The notes under the pieces are model-generated. The model made no database searches and was not told where the DNA came from. It saw nothing but the letters and a program-made list of their open reading frames with translations. A program made the translations under genes and the position numbers. Positions 22,927 through 30,490 of a stretch of DNA of 33,241 nt are shown here, one piece after another. Source of the DNA: a candidate division FCPU426 bacterium (GTDB taxonomy: Bacteria > Oederibacteriota > Muellerivitia > Muellerivitales > Muellerivitaceae); contig JASHNQ010000017.1 in NCBI GenBank assembly GCA_030041545.1, positions 1-33,241 of the forward strand, read 5' to 3'. Position 1 is the first letter of the stretch. Every line of letters starts with the position of its first letter.

Positions 22927-23763
22927 ATGGATCTTTTCGAATATGAGGATGTAGCCCAAAGTTATGAGCTCTGGACCGATCCCCAGCCCAGGGATTTGAT
23001 CGACTTCCACCTGGGATATGCCAAGGAATACGGCCAAGGCGGCATCCTGGACATCGCTTGTGGCACCGGGGCCGTGACCCTACCCCTCCTTCAGGCCGGA
23101 TATGACGTCACGGGCTTGGACCTTTCCCAGCCTATGCTGGACATCCTGAAAGGCAAACTCGTCCAGCTCTCTGAAAGCCAACGGGCCAAGTGCCGCCTCG
23201 TCCAAGCCGACATGCGGAACTTCCGGTTGGGCCAAACCTTCCCCCTCGCCTTCATTGCCCGCAGCGGCTTCATCCACCTGCCCACGCCCCAGGACCAGCG
23301 GAAAACCCTGTTAAGCATCCATTCCCATCTTTCTGAAAAAGGAATCCTGGTCTTCAACATCTTCGACCCCAACTACGAAATGATTTTCAAGGACCTAAAG
23401 GGCAAGGCCTCCGGCCCCTTCCCGCGCTTTACCTACACCAATGCCAAAAGCAACCAGGAAAAGGTCTTTAACGATTCGGTCCACGACCCGGCAACACAGT
23501 TGGTGGAAGTGCTTTGGACGTGGGAAGAATACGACCCTACGGGAAAACTTGTCTCCCGCCGGGAAAGGACCCTGCGGTGCCGCTGGACCTTCCGCCAGGA
23601 AATGGAATATCTGCTGGAACTAACTGGCTTCAAGGTCCTGAACCTCTACGGAGGCTATGGAAAGGAAGCTTTCAGCCCCGGCATTAAGCATTCCATATGG
23701 GTTTGCCAAAAAAATGAACCTGCTAGGAGCAAGGAGGACACTGGATGGCCCAAGATTGCTTGA
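22927..23763 (+). CDS. Class I SAM-dependent methyltransferase
   Basis: 278 residues. Motif I is ILDIACGTGAVTLPLLQAGY, followed by VTGLDLSQPMLDI (acidic residue binding the SAM ribose) and RLVQADMRNF. Those are the standard signatures of the Methyltransf_25/UbiE-like group. The C-terminal half (RTLRCRWTFRQEMEYLLELT, GFKVLNLYGGY) is typical of small-molecule methyltransferases. The substrate cannot be told from sequence. AGGAGG lies 7 bases before the ATG. Its last 19 bases overlap the start of the HIT-family gene, and it heads a five-gene run (methyltransferase, HIT, GNAT, HAD, Nudix) with almost no gaps. Confidence 0.93.
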   Translation: MDLFEYEDVAQSYELWTDPQPRDLIDFHLGYAKEYGQGGILDIACGTGAVTLPLLQAGYDVTGLDLSQPMLDILKGKLVQLSESQRAKCRLVQADMRNFRLGQTFPLAFIARSGFIHLPTPQDQRKTLLSIHSHLSEKGILVFNIFDPNYEMIFKDLKGKASGPFPRFTYTNAKSNQEKVFNDSVHDPATQLVEVLWTWEEYDPTGKLVSRRERTLRCRWTFRQEMEYLLELTGFKVLNLYGGYGKEAFSPGIKHSIWVCQKNEPARSKEDTGWPKIA

Positions 23764-24179
23764 TCTGTGAAAGGGTTCGATCGGCGAAAGAGGGTAAAAA
23801 CCCTTACTTCATCCACGAGTTCAAGAATTCCTACTTGGTCATCGGCGACCACCAGTATTTCAAGGGATACTCGGTCCTTTTATTGAAGGACCACATCCGG
23901 GAACTTCATGATCTTCCCTCCGCTCGGCAACAAGAACTTTTCTTGGAACTCATGGCTGCGGGCAAAGCCGTCTTCGAGGCCTTCCGGCCCTGGAAGATGA
24001 ATTACTCCTGTTACGGCAATCAAATTCCCCATGTCCATTGGCACATCTTTCCACGTTACGAGTCCGACCCCGACCACCTGCACCAGCCTTGGCTGCATTC
24101 CCCCGATTTTGGGAAACACCCCACCCAAGAATCGGACCGAATCGAGTTGATAGCCCACATCAAAGCGAATTTGAAATGA
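23745..24179 (+). CDS. HIT-family protein (nucleotide hydrolase/transferase)
   Basis: 144 residues. The histidine triad HVHWHIFPR carries His96, His98 and His100; the middle of these histidines is the usual nucleophile that takes the nucleoside monophosphate. An N-terminal CLICER segment could contribute to a zinc or structural site, as in some HIT proteins. HIT enzymes hydrolyse dinucleoside polyphosphates or nucleotide-amines. The start lies inside the end of the methyltransferase gene and the last bases overlap the GNAT start (ATGA), so it is translationally coupled on both sides. The exact substrate is unknown. Confidence 0.94.
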   Translation: MAQDCLICERVRSAKEGKNPYFIHEFKNSYLVIGDHQYFKGYSVLLLKDHIRELHDLPSARQQELFLELMAAGKAVFEAFRPWKMNYSCYGNQIPHVHWHIFPRYESDPDHLHQPWLHSPDFGKHPTQESDRIELIAHIKANLK

Positions 24180-24595
24180 CCATCCGCAAGTTTCGATCTA
24201 CCGATTCAAGTGACATCGCGGGTTTATTGGGCCAACTGGGTTATCCCGCCACCCCTGGCGTTTTCAGGCGGAGGCTCAAGAACCTGGATTCCCAGGGCGA
24301 TTTAATCCTAGTGGCGGTGGAAGATCATCGGGCCGTCGGATTTGTTTCCCTGCACTTGATCCCCATGGTCCATGAGGATGGTTTCCTGGCCCGTGTCACC
24401 GCCTTGGTGGTGGATGAGGAATTCCGGGGTAAAGGCGTAGGCAAAGGGCTTTTGGGAGCGGCCGAAGATTACGCCCGTAAAAGAGGCGCGGTGAAGGCTG
24501 AAATCACCAGCGCGGGTGCCCGAAAAGGGGCCCATAAGTTCCACTTGGGGATGGGATATAAAGAATATCGAAAACGGTTTTTGAAAAGATTTTAA
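24176..24595 (+). CDS. GNAT-family N-acetyltransferase
   Basis: 139 residues. The acetyl-CoA-binding motif A is clear: ARVTALVVDEEFRGKGVGKG followed by LLGAAEDYARKRGA, with the R-G-x-G-x-G/A pattern. Motif B-like residues (HKFHLGMGYKEYRKR) close the fold. The preceding sheet (LILVAVEDHRAVGFVSLHLI) is as expected. It acetylates an unknown amine. The ATG at 24176 overlaps the HIT stop; the frame remains open upstream within the HIT gene, but the fold starts with MTIRKFRSTD. The stop is one base before the HAD gene. Confidence 0.94.
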   Translation: MTIRKFRSTDSSDIAGLLGQLGYPATPGVFRRRLKNLDSQGDLILVAVEDHRAVGFVSLHLIPMVHEDGFLARVTALVVDEEFRGKGVGKGLLGAAEDYARKRGAVKAEITSAGARKGAHKFHLGMGYKEYRKRFLKRF

Positions 24596-24596
24596 G

Positions 24597-25280
24597 ATGA
24601 ATTTGGCTATTTTTGACATTGATGGGACCCTCATCCAATACCACCGCAAAAGGAACGACGGGGCCTACGTGAAGGCTCTTTCGGAAGTCTTCGGCATCGC
24701 CGTGGAGGACAGTTGGAACGGTTACGTTAGTTCGACCGATTCGGGCATCCTCCGGGAAATCTTCCAAAAGCGGCTGGGGAGAAATCTTTTGGACTCCGAT
24801 ATCTCCCGTTTCAAGCAATCCATGGCCCTTTGGCTGGAAAAGGAGTATGGGGAGGAGCCTTTCAACGCCTCTCCCGGCGCGCTGGAAGCATGGGGTGGCC
24901 TTTTGAACCACCCCGAATGGAAAATGGCGGTGGGGACCGGGAATTTCGAGTTCGCGGGACGTTTCAAACTGGCTAGCGCCGGGTTTGAACTGGGGAATAT
25001 ACCGCTGGGAACGGCCGACGATGCCGAAGCTCGTGAGAAAGTCTTGGACGCTTCCCATCATCGGGCCCTTGAAGTTCATGGTTTGGAATGTTTTGAAAAG
25101 ATAGTCTATGTCGGCGACTGGATTTGGGACGTGAAGGCGGCCAGGGCTTTAGGATGGGATTTCATCGGAATTGCCGATGACAAAACGGCTCCGACACTCC
25201 GAAAAGCCGGCGCCGAAACCATCCTTCCGGATTTCAAAAATTTTATTTCCGTCTTAGAAACTTTGCCTGTAATGCCTTAG
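24597..25280 (+). CDS. HAD-superfamily hydrolase (phosphatase-like)
   Basis: 227 residues. Motif I is FDIDGTLIQ (Asp7 nucleophile, Asp9 acid/base); motif II is the Thr in AVGTGNF; motif IV is VGDWIWDVKAARALGWDFIG with the metal-binding Asp pair. A helical cap lies between motif I and II, as in PGP/beta-phosphoglucomutase-like enzymes. Probably a small phosphate-ester phosphatase. It begins one base after the GNAT stop and is followed by the Nudix gene after 11 bases, so all are likely on one mRNA. The substrate is not indicated. Confidence 0.94.
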   Translation: MNLAIFDIDGTLIQYHRKRNDGAYVKALSEVFGIAVEDSWNGYVSSTDSGILREIFQKRLGRNLLDSDISRFKQSMALWLEKEYGEEPFNASPGALEAWGGLLNHPEWKMAVGTGNFEFAGRFKLASAGFELGNIPLGTADDAEAREKVLDASHHRALEVHGLECFEKIVYVGDWIWDVKAARALGWDFIGIADDKTAPTLRKAGAETILPDFKNFISVLETLPVMP

Positions 25281-25291
25281 GAGAATCAAGA

Positions 25292-25759
25292 ATGCCACGG
25301 GCTCCCTACGCGGTTTTGGCGGCTTGTTACCGGAAGGTCATGGAGGGTGTTTTTGCTTATGCCCTATTCAAAAGGTCCGACGCCGGTTACTGGCAGTTGA
25401 TCGCGGGTGGCGGCGAGGACATGGAAACGCCGGAAGAAGCCGTCAAGCGGGAGGCTTTTGAGGAGGCGGGTATTCCCCTCGACCGGAATTACCTTAAATT
25501 GGACACCCACTCTTCCATACCCGTGGACGCTTATCCCGAAGGCCGTAAGGATTGGTCACCGGGCCTTTACGTGGTACCGGGCTATTATTTCGCCGTCGAG
25601 GCGAACCGGGAGGAAATCCGGCTTTCCGCCGAGCACACCGAATATAAATGGGCTTCCTACCCGGAAGCCGGCAAACTGCTCCATTGGCAAAGCGATGTGA
25701 CCGCCCTTTGGGAATTGGAACAACGCCTCCAGCGGGGCGACTTTCACCAAAAAGGATGA
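25292..25759 (+). CDS. Nudix hydrolase
   Basis: 155 residues. The Nudix box runs from Gly39 to Ile61: Gly39, Glu45, then REAFEEAGI, which fits G-x5-E-x7-R-E-U-x-E-E-x-G-U with no missing residue. YWQLIAGG before the box and the downstream HTEYKWASYPEA resemble dihydroneopterin triphosphate/dATP pyrophosphatases, though that is a loose likeness. It hydrolyses a nucleoside diphosphate linked to another group and needs Mg2+. The start (GGAG 8 bases upstream) lies 11 bases after the HAD stop. It ends the five-gene run; the TA operator region follows. Confidence 0.94.
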   Translation: MPRAPYAVLAACYRKVMEGVFAYALFKRSDAGYWQLIAGGGEDMETPEEAVKREAFEEAGIPLDRNYLKLDTHSSIPVDAYPEGRKDWSPGLYVVPGYYFAVEANREEIRLSAEHTEYKWASYPEAGKLLHWQSDVTALWELEQRLQRGDFHQKG

Positions 25760-25829
25760 CCCTTGCCGGCTTCAAATCGGCCCCGCCGGAAGGCCTAACG
25801 CTAAAACCTTTGAATTCGCCTACCGGTTG

Positions 25830-25858
25830 TCTTAAGATTATTTAAGAATATTTCTTAA
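25830..25858 (+). promoter_or_regulatory. Likely operator of the RHH/PIN module
   Basis: TTAAGAA-TAT-TTCTTAA (25842-25858) is a perfect inverted repeat. A further palindrome TCTTAAGA (25830-25837) places a TTAAGA half-site exactly 10 bases before the next one. Repeated half-sites one helical turn apart are what ribbon-helix-helix repressors bind. It lies just before the RHH gene at 25870. Confidence 0.6.
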
Positions 25859-25869
25859 TCGAGGCTTTC

Positions 25870-26091
25870 ATGAAAACCACAACGATCACCATTTCGCTCC
25901 CGAAAGCGATGGGCAAGGAAATGGAAACCGTCGCCAGGGAGGAACACCGCACCTTGAGCGAGCTCCTGCGGGAAACCTTCCGCCAGTACACGGCCTTGAG
26001 AAACCTCAACCGCTTGGCAAAGTCGGGAAAATCCGCCGTGAAAAGGAAAAAACTGACCGAAAGGGATTTCGGCGGTCCTTTTGCGAAGTAA
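25870..26091 (+). CDS. Ribbon-helix-helix antitoxin
   Basis: 73 residues. The N-terminal TTITISLPKAMGKEMETVAR strand-helix followed by HRTLSELLRETFRQY is a CopG/RHH_1 DNA-binding fold. The basic C-terminal tail (KSGKSAVKRKKLTERDFGG) is the usual toxin-binding arm. AT-rich palindromes lie just upstream (25830-25858). The PIN-domain gene overlaps its last 11 bases. It should neutralise the PIN nuclease and repress the operon. Confidence is high for fold and module type. Confidence 0.9.
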   Translation: MKTTTITISLPKAMGKEMETVAREEHRTLSELLRETFRQYTALRNLNRLAKSGKSAVKRKKLTERDFGGPFAK

Positions 26092-26512
26092 AAGTTCGCC
26101 GTTAACCGCCTGCCTGGACGCCAACGTGATGATCTCCGCCATCGCCTTCGGCGGTGTCCCCTTGAGAATCCTATCCCGCCTTCTCAAACGGGAGTTTAGG
26201 CACGCCACCAGCCCGGCACTCATCGCGGAAACTCGCCGCAATTTAATGGGCAAATTGAGTTTGGACGAAACTTACGTCAACCAATACCTCAATGACATTC
26301 TGGCCGTGTCCACGGCGTGCCTTCCCACCGGGAAGTTGGAGGTTCTTGCCTACAAGAAGGACAACGTGGTCCTGGAAACGGCCCTCATGGGCGGATGTGA
26401 CGTGTTGGTTACCGGGGACAAAAAACACCTCTTGCCCCTCAGTCCTTTCCAAGGAATCATCATTGAATCCCCCACCCATTTCTTGAAACGACTCGATTTC
26501 TTGAAAATATAA
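26081..26512 (+). CDS. PIN-domain toxin (TIGR00305/COG1569-type)
   Basis: 143 residues. ACLDANVMISAIAFGGVPLR gives the first metal-binding Asp; TSPALIAETRRNLMGKL gives the conserved Glu; later acidic residues are in KKDNVVLETALMGGCDVLVT and GDKKHLL. The whole follows the 'putative toxin component, PIN family' pattern; such enzymes are Mg2+-dependent RNases. The start codon is TTG at 26081, inside the end of the antitoxin gene; no ATG precedes the catalytic Asp in this frame. The weak start and overlap may keep toxin output below that of the antitoxin. The next methyltransferase gene starts 2 bases after the stop, so read-through from this module may express it. Confidence 0.92.
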   Translation: MRSKSSPLTACLDANVMISAIAFGGVPLRILSRLLKREFRHATSPALIAETRRNLMGKLSLDETYVNQYLNDILAVSTACLPTGKLEVLAYKKDNVVLETALMGGCDVLVTGDKKHLLPLSPFQGIIIESPTHFLKRLDFLKI

Positions 26513-26514
26513 AT

Positions 26515-27132
26515 ATGCCGACTTCAAAAGACATCGTCCGCCGGGGTTATAACCGGATTTCGAGGGACTACAAGGACGACCAAGGGGCGGGGCCGGACGC
26601 AAAATATCACCGATATTGGCTACGGGAAGTTGACAAACGCCTGGAACCAGGCAGCCATATCCTTGAACTGGGTTGCGGCATGGGCGTGCCGGTGGCGCGG
26701 TTCTTTAGCCGGAAACATTCTTATTGGGGAGTGGATATTTCCGACGTCCAAATCCAGCGGGCGAGAAAACTGGTCCCCCGCGCCCGTTTTCAACGCGCCG
26801 ATATGACCCGGTTGAAGTTTAACCCTTCCTCTTTTGCCGCCGTCCTGGCTTTCTATTCCATCATCCACTTGCCCCTGCGCGAGCAAAAACCCCTTTTCAA
26901 AAGGATATTCCGTTGGCTGAAATCCGGCGGAATCTTCCTTTCCATCCTCGGCTGGGGCCGCTGGACTGGCCAGGAAAAAAACTGGTTCGGAGCGCCGATG
27001 TTTTGGAGCCACGTCGATGAGAAAACCTACCATCGGTGGCTCGGGGAAATCGGCTTCAAAGTCATGCGAAAGAGATTGATCCGGGAAGGCAAAGCTGGGC
27101 ACTATCAATTTCTTTGTATGAGACCAAAATGA
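26515..27132 (+). CDS. Class I SAM-dependent methyltransferase
   Basis: 205 residues. Motif I is HILELGCGMGVPVARFFSRK, then SYWGVDISDVQIQRARKLV and RFQRADMTRL. The post-motif AVLAFYSIIHLPLREQKPLF resembles Methyltransf_11/25 members. It is different in detail from the other three methyltransferases in the window. The start is 2 bases after the PIN toxin stop, and its stop overlaps the next GNAT (ATGA). Substrate unknown. Confidence 0.93.
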   Translation: MPTSKDIVRRGYNRISRDYKDDQGAGPDAKYHRYWLREVDKRLEPGSHILELGCGMGVPVARFFSRKHSYWGVDISDVQIQRARKLVPRARFQRADMTRLKFNPSSFAAVLAFYSIIHLPLREQKPLFKRIFRWLKSGGIFLSILGWGRWTGQEKNWFGAPMFWSHVDEKTYHRWLGEIGFKVMRKRLIREGKAGHYQFLCMRPK

Positions 27133-27653
27133 CATCCAGCGTTTCAACGTCCCTGGGGCCCATGGCTGTCGAAAAGGCCGCAGCCGGTGATGAGACGGCC
27201 GTCTTAACCGTCATGCGGGATGCGGCGGCCTGGCTGAAGGAGAGCGGCATCAAACAATGGAGCGGCATGCTCACGCCCAAGGGTGAGGAAGTTGTCCATC
27301 AAAGGGTCAAGGACGGTGTCGCCTACCTCGCCACCCTCAATGGGGAAAAAATGGGGACCGTCACCATCCTTTGGGAGGATTTCCAAATCTGGGATGAAAA
27401 AGGCAGGGATGGCCTTGCCGGCTACATCCACGGACTGGCGATTCTGCGGAAATACTCGGAAAAGAACGTCGGGCGGGTCATCTTGGGTTGGGCCGTGGAC
27501 CGGATCAAAGCCGAGAAATCCCTGGTCCGGCTCGACTGTATGGCGGCGAATCCCCGTTTATGCCGTTATTATGAAGAGGTAGGTTTTCAATACGTGGGGC
27601 AAAAATCTTTTCCAAACGGCTGGAAGTCCAATTTATATGAAATGAAGTTTTAA
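27129..27653 (+). CDS. GNAT-family N-acetyltransferase
   Basis: 174 residues. Central features of the fold are visible: YLATLNGEKMGTVTILWED (strands), AGYIHGLAILRKYSEKNVGR (motif A, here with an unusual K-N-V-G in place of R-G-x-G) and VRLDCMAANPRLCRYYEEVG, then FQYVGQ (motif B). The start overlaps the methyltransferase stop as ATGA. The frame is open upstream, but the fold begins after residue 15. The penicillin-acylase-like gene follows after 18 bases with its own GGAGG. Substrate unknown; a small amine or antibiotic-like molecule is possible. Confidence 0.9.
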   Translation: MTSSVSTSLGPMAVEKAAAGDETAVLTVMRDAAAWLKESGIKQWSGMLTPKGEEVVHQRVKDGVAYLATLNGEKMGTVTILWEDFQIWDEKGRDGLAGYIHGLAILRKYSEKNVGRVILGWAVDRIKAEKSLVRLDCMAANPRLCRYYEEVGFQYVGQKSFPNGWKSNLYEMKF

Positions 27654-27671
27654 TCTTTATGGAGGAATTTT

Positions 27672-29813
27672 ATGTTAAAGCCGTCTTCTAACGAGAAAAG
27701 AACGGCCTGTAAAATCTTGTTGGGTTTGATTTTAGCGGTCGGGTTTTCCTGGGCCCAACCCGCCTCCGTTCCTTCCACCCAAACCCCGGCGGAAATCCTT
27801 TGGGATTCTTGGGGAGTGCCCCATATTTACGCCCCTACCGACACTTCCCTGTTCAAGGCCTTTGGTTGGGCCCAAATGCGCACCCACGGAAAGCTCTTGC
27901 TCCATCTTTACGCTTTGGCCCGGGGAAGGGGCGCGGAATTCTATGGGCCCGATGACCTGGCTTCGGACAGGTCGGTGCGTCTTATGGGCCTCTATTCCAT
28001 CGCGCAAAAATGGTATGCCCAACAGACCCCGGAATTCCGGGCTGATTTGGACGCTTTCGCCGAGGGCATCAACCTTTACGCCAAGGACCACCGCCAGGAA
28101 CTGGATCCCGGCGCCCTAAAAGTCCTGCCGGTGGATGGGGTGGACGTGGTGGCCCATGGCATTCGCTGGATATGGCGTTTCATGGCCGACCACGCCAATA
28201 TCAGGTCCTCCCTGCCCAGCGACGATCTTCCGGGTTCGAATGGCTGGGCCATTGGGCCCTCCCATTCCGCCGATGGCCATGCCATGCTCCTGGCCAATCC
28301 CCACGTCCCCTGGGATGGGGACCGGATGTTTTTGGAGGCCCAACTTAGCGGTCCCGATTACCAGGCCTATGGCGCCACCTGTCCAGGGTTTCCCGTCCTG
28401 TTGATCGCCTTCAACGAAACCCTGGGTTGGACCAACACCTCGAACACCATCAACCCCTGCACCTTGTACGCTCTCATACCGGACGGCCAAGGCTATCGGT
28501 TTGAAGGCCGCCATCGCGCCTTCGCCCAGCGCATCGAAAAAATCAAAATCCTCCAATCCGGCGGCACCTTCAAGACCGAGGATTTCAAGGTGCGGGCCTC
28601 CCTCCAGGGCCCGGTCTTCGAAAATCAGGGAAAGCTTTTTGCCCTTCGGAATGTCGGCCTGCAATGCGGCTCCTTTGCTGGCGGACTGGAAGAGTCTTGG
28701 AAGATGGGCCAGGCCCATAACCTGAAAGAATTCCAAGCGGCCTTGCGGATGATGCAACATCCCTTCGGCAACGTGATCTATGCCGACGCCGAAGGCAATA
28801 TTTTTCTCTTCGACGGCGGCCTGGTTCCAAAGAAAGGCGGGGGTGACACGGGTTTTTGGAGCCGTCCCGTGCCCGGGGACACCGCCTCGGCCCTTTGGAC
28901 CGATTATTGGGATTATGACTCCCTGCCCCACGCCCTAGACCCGCCCTCGGGCTGGGTCCAAAACTCCAACAGCGCGCCTTGGTTCATGACCCTGCCTTTC
29001 CTGGATTGGCGCCGTTATTCCGAGGACATGGCCGACCCCACGGCCTTTCCTAGCTTCCGGGAACAACGGGGCCTGCGGATGCTCACGGAGAGCTCCAAAA
29101 TTTCATTCGACCAGATGGTCGCGGACAAGTTTTCCACCCGCAGCGAACTGGCCGACCGTGTGGTGGGCGACTTGGTCAAGGCCGCCCGCGCCCGGGGCGG
29201 GGAAACCCTGCGGGCGGCCGCCGACGTCCTTTCCGCCTGGGACCGCCAAACCGAGGCTAACAGCCGGGGGGCGGTCCTGTTCGAGGCCTGGGCCAATAAA
29301 GCCTTTGCCTCCGAATGGCCCTTGTCGGTCCCCTTTGACCCCGGCCATTTCCTGGAAACACCCCGTGGCTTCGCCTATCCCGGCCGGGAGGCCCAATTCC
29401 TGGAGGACGCCGCCAAGGAGGTTGTGACCAAATACGGCCGTATGGACGTTGCCTGGGGGGAGGTCCACCGGTACAAGCTCGGTAACTTCGATTTTCCCGG
29501 CAACGAGGGTTCGCCATCCTTGGGGATTTTCAGGTCCGTTTGGTATTGGAAACCGGCGGGCCCGAATCGCACGGCGGCCGCGGGCGGCGACAGCTTTATC
29601 GCGGCGGTTGAGTTTTCGAAGCCCTTGAAGGCCCAGGTGCTCCTGCCCTACGGCAATACCAGTGACCCGGACTCGCCCCATTACGGCGACCAGTTGGAAT
29701 TGGACGCGCAAAAAAAGCTCCGTCCCGCTTGGTTTTACCGCAAGGACGTGGAGGCCCATACGGTGGAGAGGTCGTTGATCCCAGCCGATGGAATAAGGGT
29801 TGAAAAACCTTAA
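27672..29813 (+). CDS. Penicillin acylase-family amidase (exported Ntn hydrolase)
   Basis: 713 residues with a signal peptide (CKILLGLILAVGFSWAQPA). The N-terminal part becomes the alpha chain (ILWDSWGVPHIYAPTDTSLF, FGWAQMRTHGKLLLH). The cleavage and nucleophile site is Gly-Ser in LPGSNGWAIGPSHSADGHAM, with Ser189 as the first residue of the mature beta chain. ANPHVPW (His) and GWTNTSNTIN (Asn region) match other active-site elements. Homologues include acyl-homoserine-lactone acylases and aculeacin acylase as well as penicillin amidases, so the substrate is open. GGAGG lies 7 bases before the ATG. It is cotranscribed with the upstream GNAT gene and ends convergently on the RelE toxin gene. 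Confidence 0.95.
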   Translation: MLKPSSNEKRTACKILLGLILAVGFSWAQPASVPSTQTPAEILWDSWGVPHIYAPTDTSLFKAFGWAQMRTHGKLLLHLYALARGRGAEFYGPDDLASDRSVRLMGLYSIAQKWYAQQTPEFRADLDAFAEGINLYAKDHRQELDPGALKVLPVDGVDVVAHGIRWIWRFMADHANIRSSLPSDDLPGSNGWAIGPSHSADGHAMLLANPHVPWDGDRMFLEAQLSGPDYQAYGATCPGFPVLLIAFNETLGWTNTSNTINPCTLYALIPDGQGYRFEGRHRAFAQRIEKIKILQSGGTFKTEDFKVRASLQGPVFENQGKLFALRNVGLQCGSFAGGLEESWKMGQAHNLKEFQAALRMMQHPFGNVIYADAEGNIFLFDGGLVPKKGGGDTGFWSRPVPGDTASALWTDYWDYDSLPHALDPPSGWVQNSNSAPWFMTLPFLDWRRYSEDMADPTAFPSFREQRGLRMLTESSKISFDQMVADKFSTRSELADRVVGDLVKAARARGGETLRAAADVLSAWDRQTEANSRGAVLFEAWANKAFASEWPLSVPFDPGHFLETPRGFAYPGREAQFLEDAAKEVVTKYGRMDVAWGEVHRYKLGNFDFPGNEGSPSLGIFRSVWYWKPAGPNRTAAAGGDSFIAAVEFSKPLKAQVLLPYGNTSDPDSPHYGDQLELDAQKKLRPAWFYRKDVEAHTVERSLIPADGIRVEKP

Positions 29814-30130
29814 GATTCCAACCCCAACATTGAATCATCCAGTAATCGGGAACCATGGATGATTCTCAGGACATAGACCGTCTTGTTTGAGATTTGAAAG
29901 ATAGTGCGGTAGTCCCCGAAAAGAAGGTGCCGGTGATCCTTGCCGATGGATTCATTTTCCGGAATTAGGGGGCACCTTTGGGGGAATTGTTCCAAATGGG
30001 ATACTTGTTGCTCGACATGGGCAATGAATTTCTTAGCTTCCAAGGGACTGTCTTTTTGGATGAAATCCCAAATGTCCCTTAAATCGTTCTTGGCGGTTTG
30101 GGTGAATTCAACTTGGAATCGAATGGGCAC
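29810..30130 (-). CDS. RelE/ParE-family toxin
   Basis: 106 residues, typical of ParE/RelE. Visible are FTQTAKNDLRDIWDFIQKDS, a helix with KKFIAHVEQQVSHLEQFPQR, then a beta region with HRHLLFGDYRTIFQISN and TVYVLRIIHGSRLLDD. The C-terminal IIHGSR is the usual toxin end; conserved Arg and His residues fit. It is encoded after, and overlapping by 23 bases, a Phd-type antitoxin. Its stop (TTA on the plus strand, 29810-29812) shares bases with the TAA of the penicillin-acylase gene, so the two genes converge with stops inside one TTAA. Whether it poisons gyrase or cleaves mRNA cannot be told. Confidence 0.93.
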   Translation of the reverse strand: MPIRFQVEFTQTAKNDLRDIWDFIQKDSPLEAKKFIAHVEQQVSHLEQFPQRCPLIPENESIGKDHRHLLFGDYRTIFQISNKTVYVLRIIHGSRLLDDSMLGLES

Positions 30131-30392
30131 GCTTGAATTCCTTCAGGAACTCACGGGCGGGGGTGGTCCGCCCGGCGGCCACGTCCCTTTCGGCTTCCAG
30201 GAGCAACCGGGCCAAGTTCAACGCGCTCAACTGTTTCTCATAGGCTTTGGCGTCCATCAGAACGGCGTCGGCTTTTCCATTGACGGTCAAAACAATGGGC
30301 CGGCCTGTTTGGTGGACCTGGCTTAATAGGCTTTTGGTGTTGCGCTTCAAATCGGTGATCGAACGGATGTCTTCGGAGAATTTGATCGTCAT
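30108..30392 (-). CDS. Phd/YefM-family antitoxin
   Basis: 94 residues. KFSEDIRSITDLKRNTKSLL and HQTGRPIVLTVNGKADAVLM are the conserved N-terminal Phd/YefM fold; the C-terminal helix (LLLEAERDVAAGRTTPAREF) would wrap the toxin. It overlaps the toxin gene, whose product it neutralises, and it should also repress the operon. The upstream AT-rich region holds promoter elements and a direct repeat (30411-30452). Two residues before the first helix the start is ATG with GAGGG about 7 bases upstream. Confidence 0.93.
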   Translation of the reverse strand: MTIKFSEDIRSITDLKRNTKSLLSQVHQTGRPIVLTVNGKADAVLMDAKAYEKQLSALNLARLLLEAERDVAAGRTTPAREFLKEFKRAHSIPS

Positions 30393-30410
30393 GCTTTCCC
30401 TCGCGCATCG

Positions 30411-30452
30411 AATTTGATATTTAGTTTAGCATTAAATTTGGATATTCTACAA
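30411..30452 (-). promoter_or_regulatory. Likely promoter/operator of the Phd/RelE module
   Basis: Minus strand -35 TTGTAG (30452-30447) and -10 TAAACT (30428-30423), 18 bases apart. AATTTG(G)ATATT is directly repeated at 30411-30421 and 30435-30446, about 24 bases apart, overlapping these elements as an autoregulatory site would. Confidence 0.4.
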
Positions 30453-30490
30453 GATCTACGGAAATCCGGTAGTGGTTCAGTTTGAACTAA

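Noticed and set aside
25792-25870. Integron attC site suggested by GCCTAAC at 25794
   Set aside because: No matching GTTRRRY partner at the required distance; the same holds for GTTAGAC near 33050.
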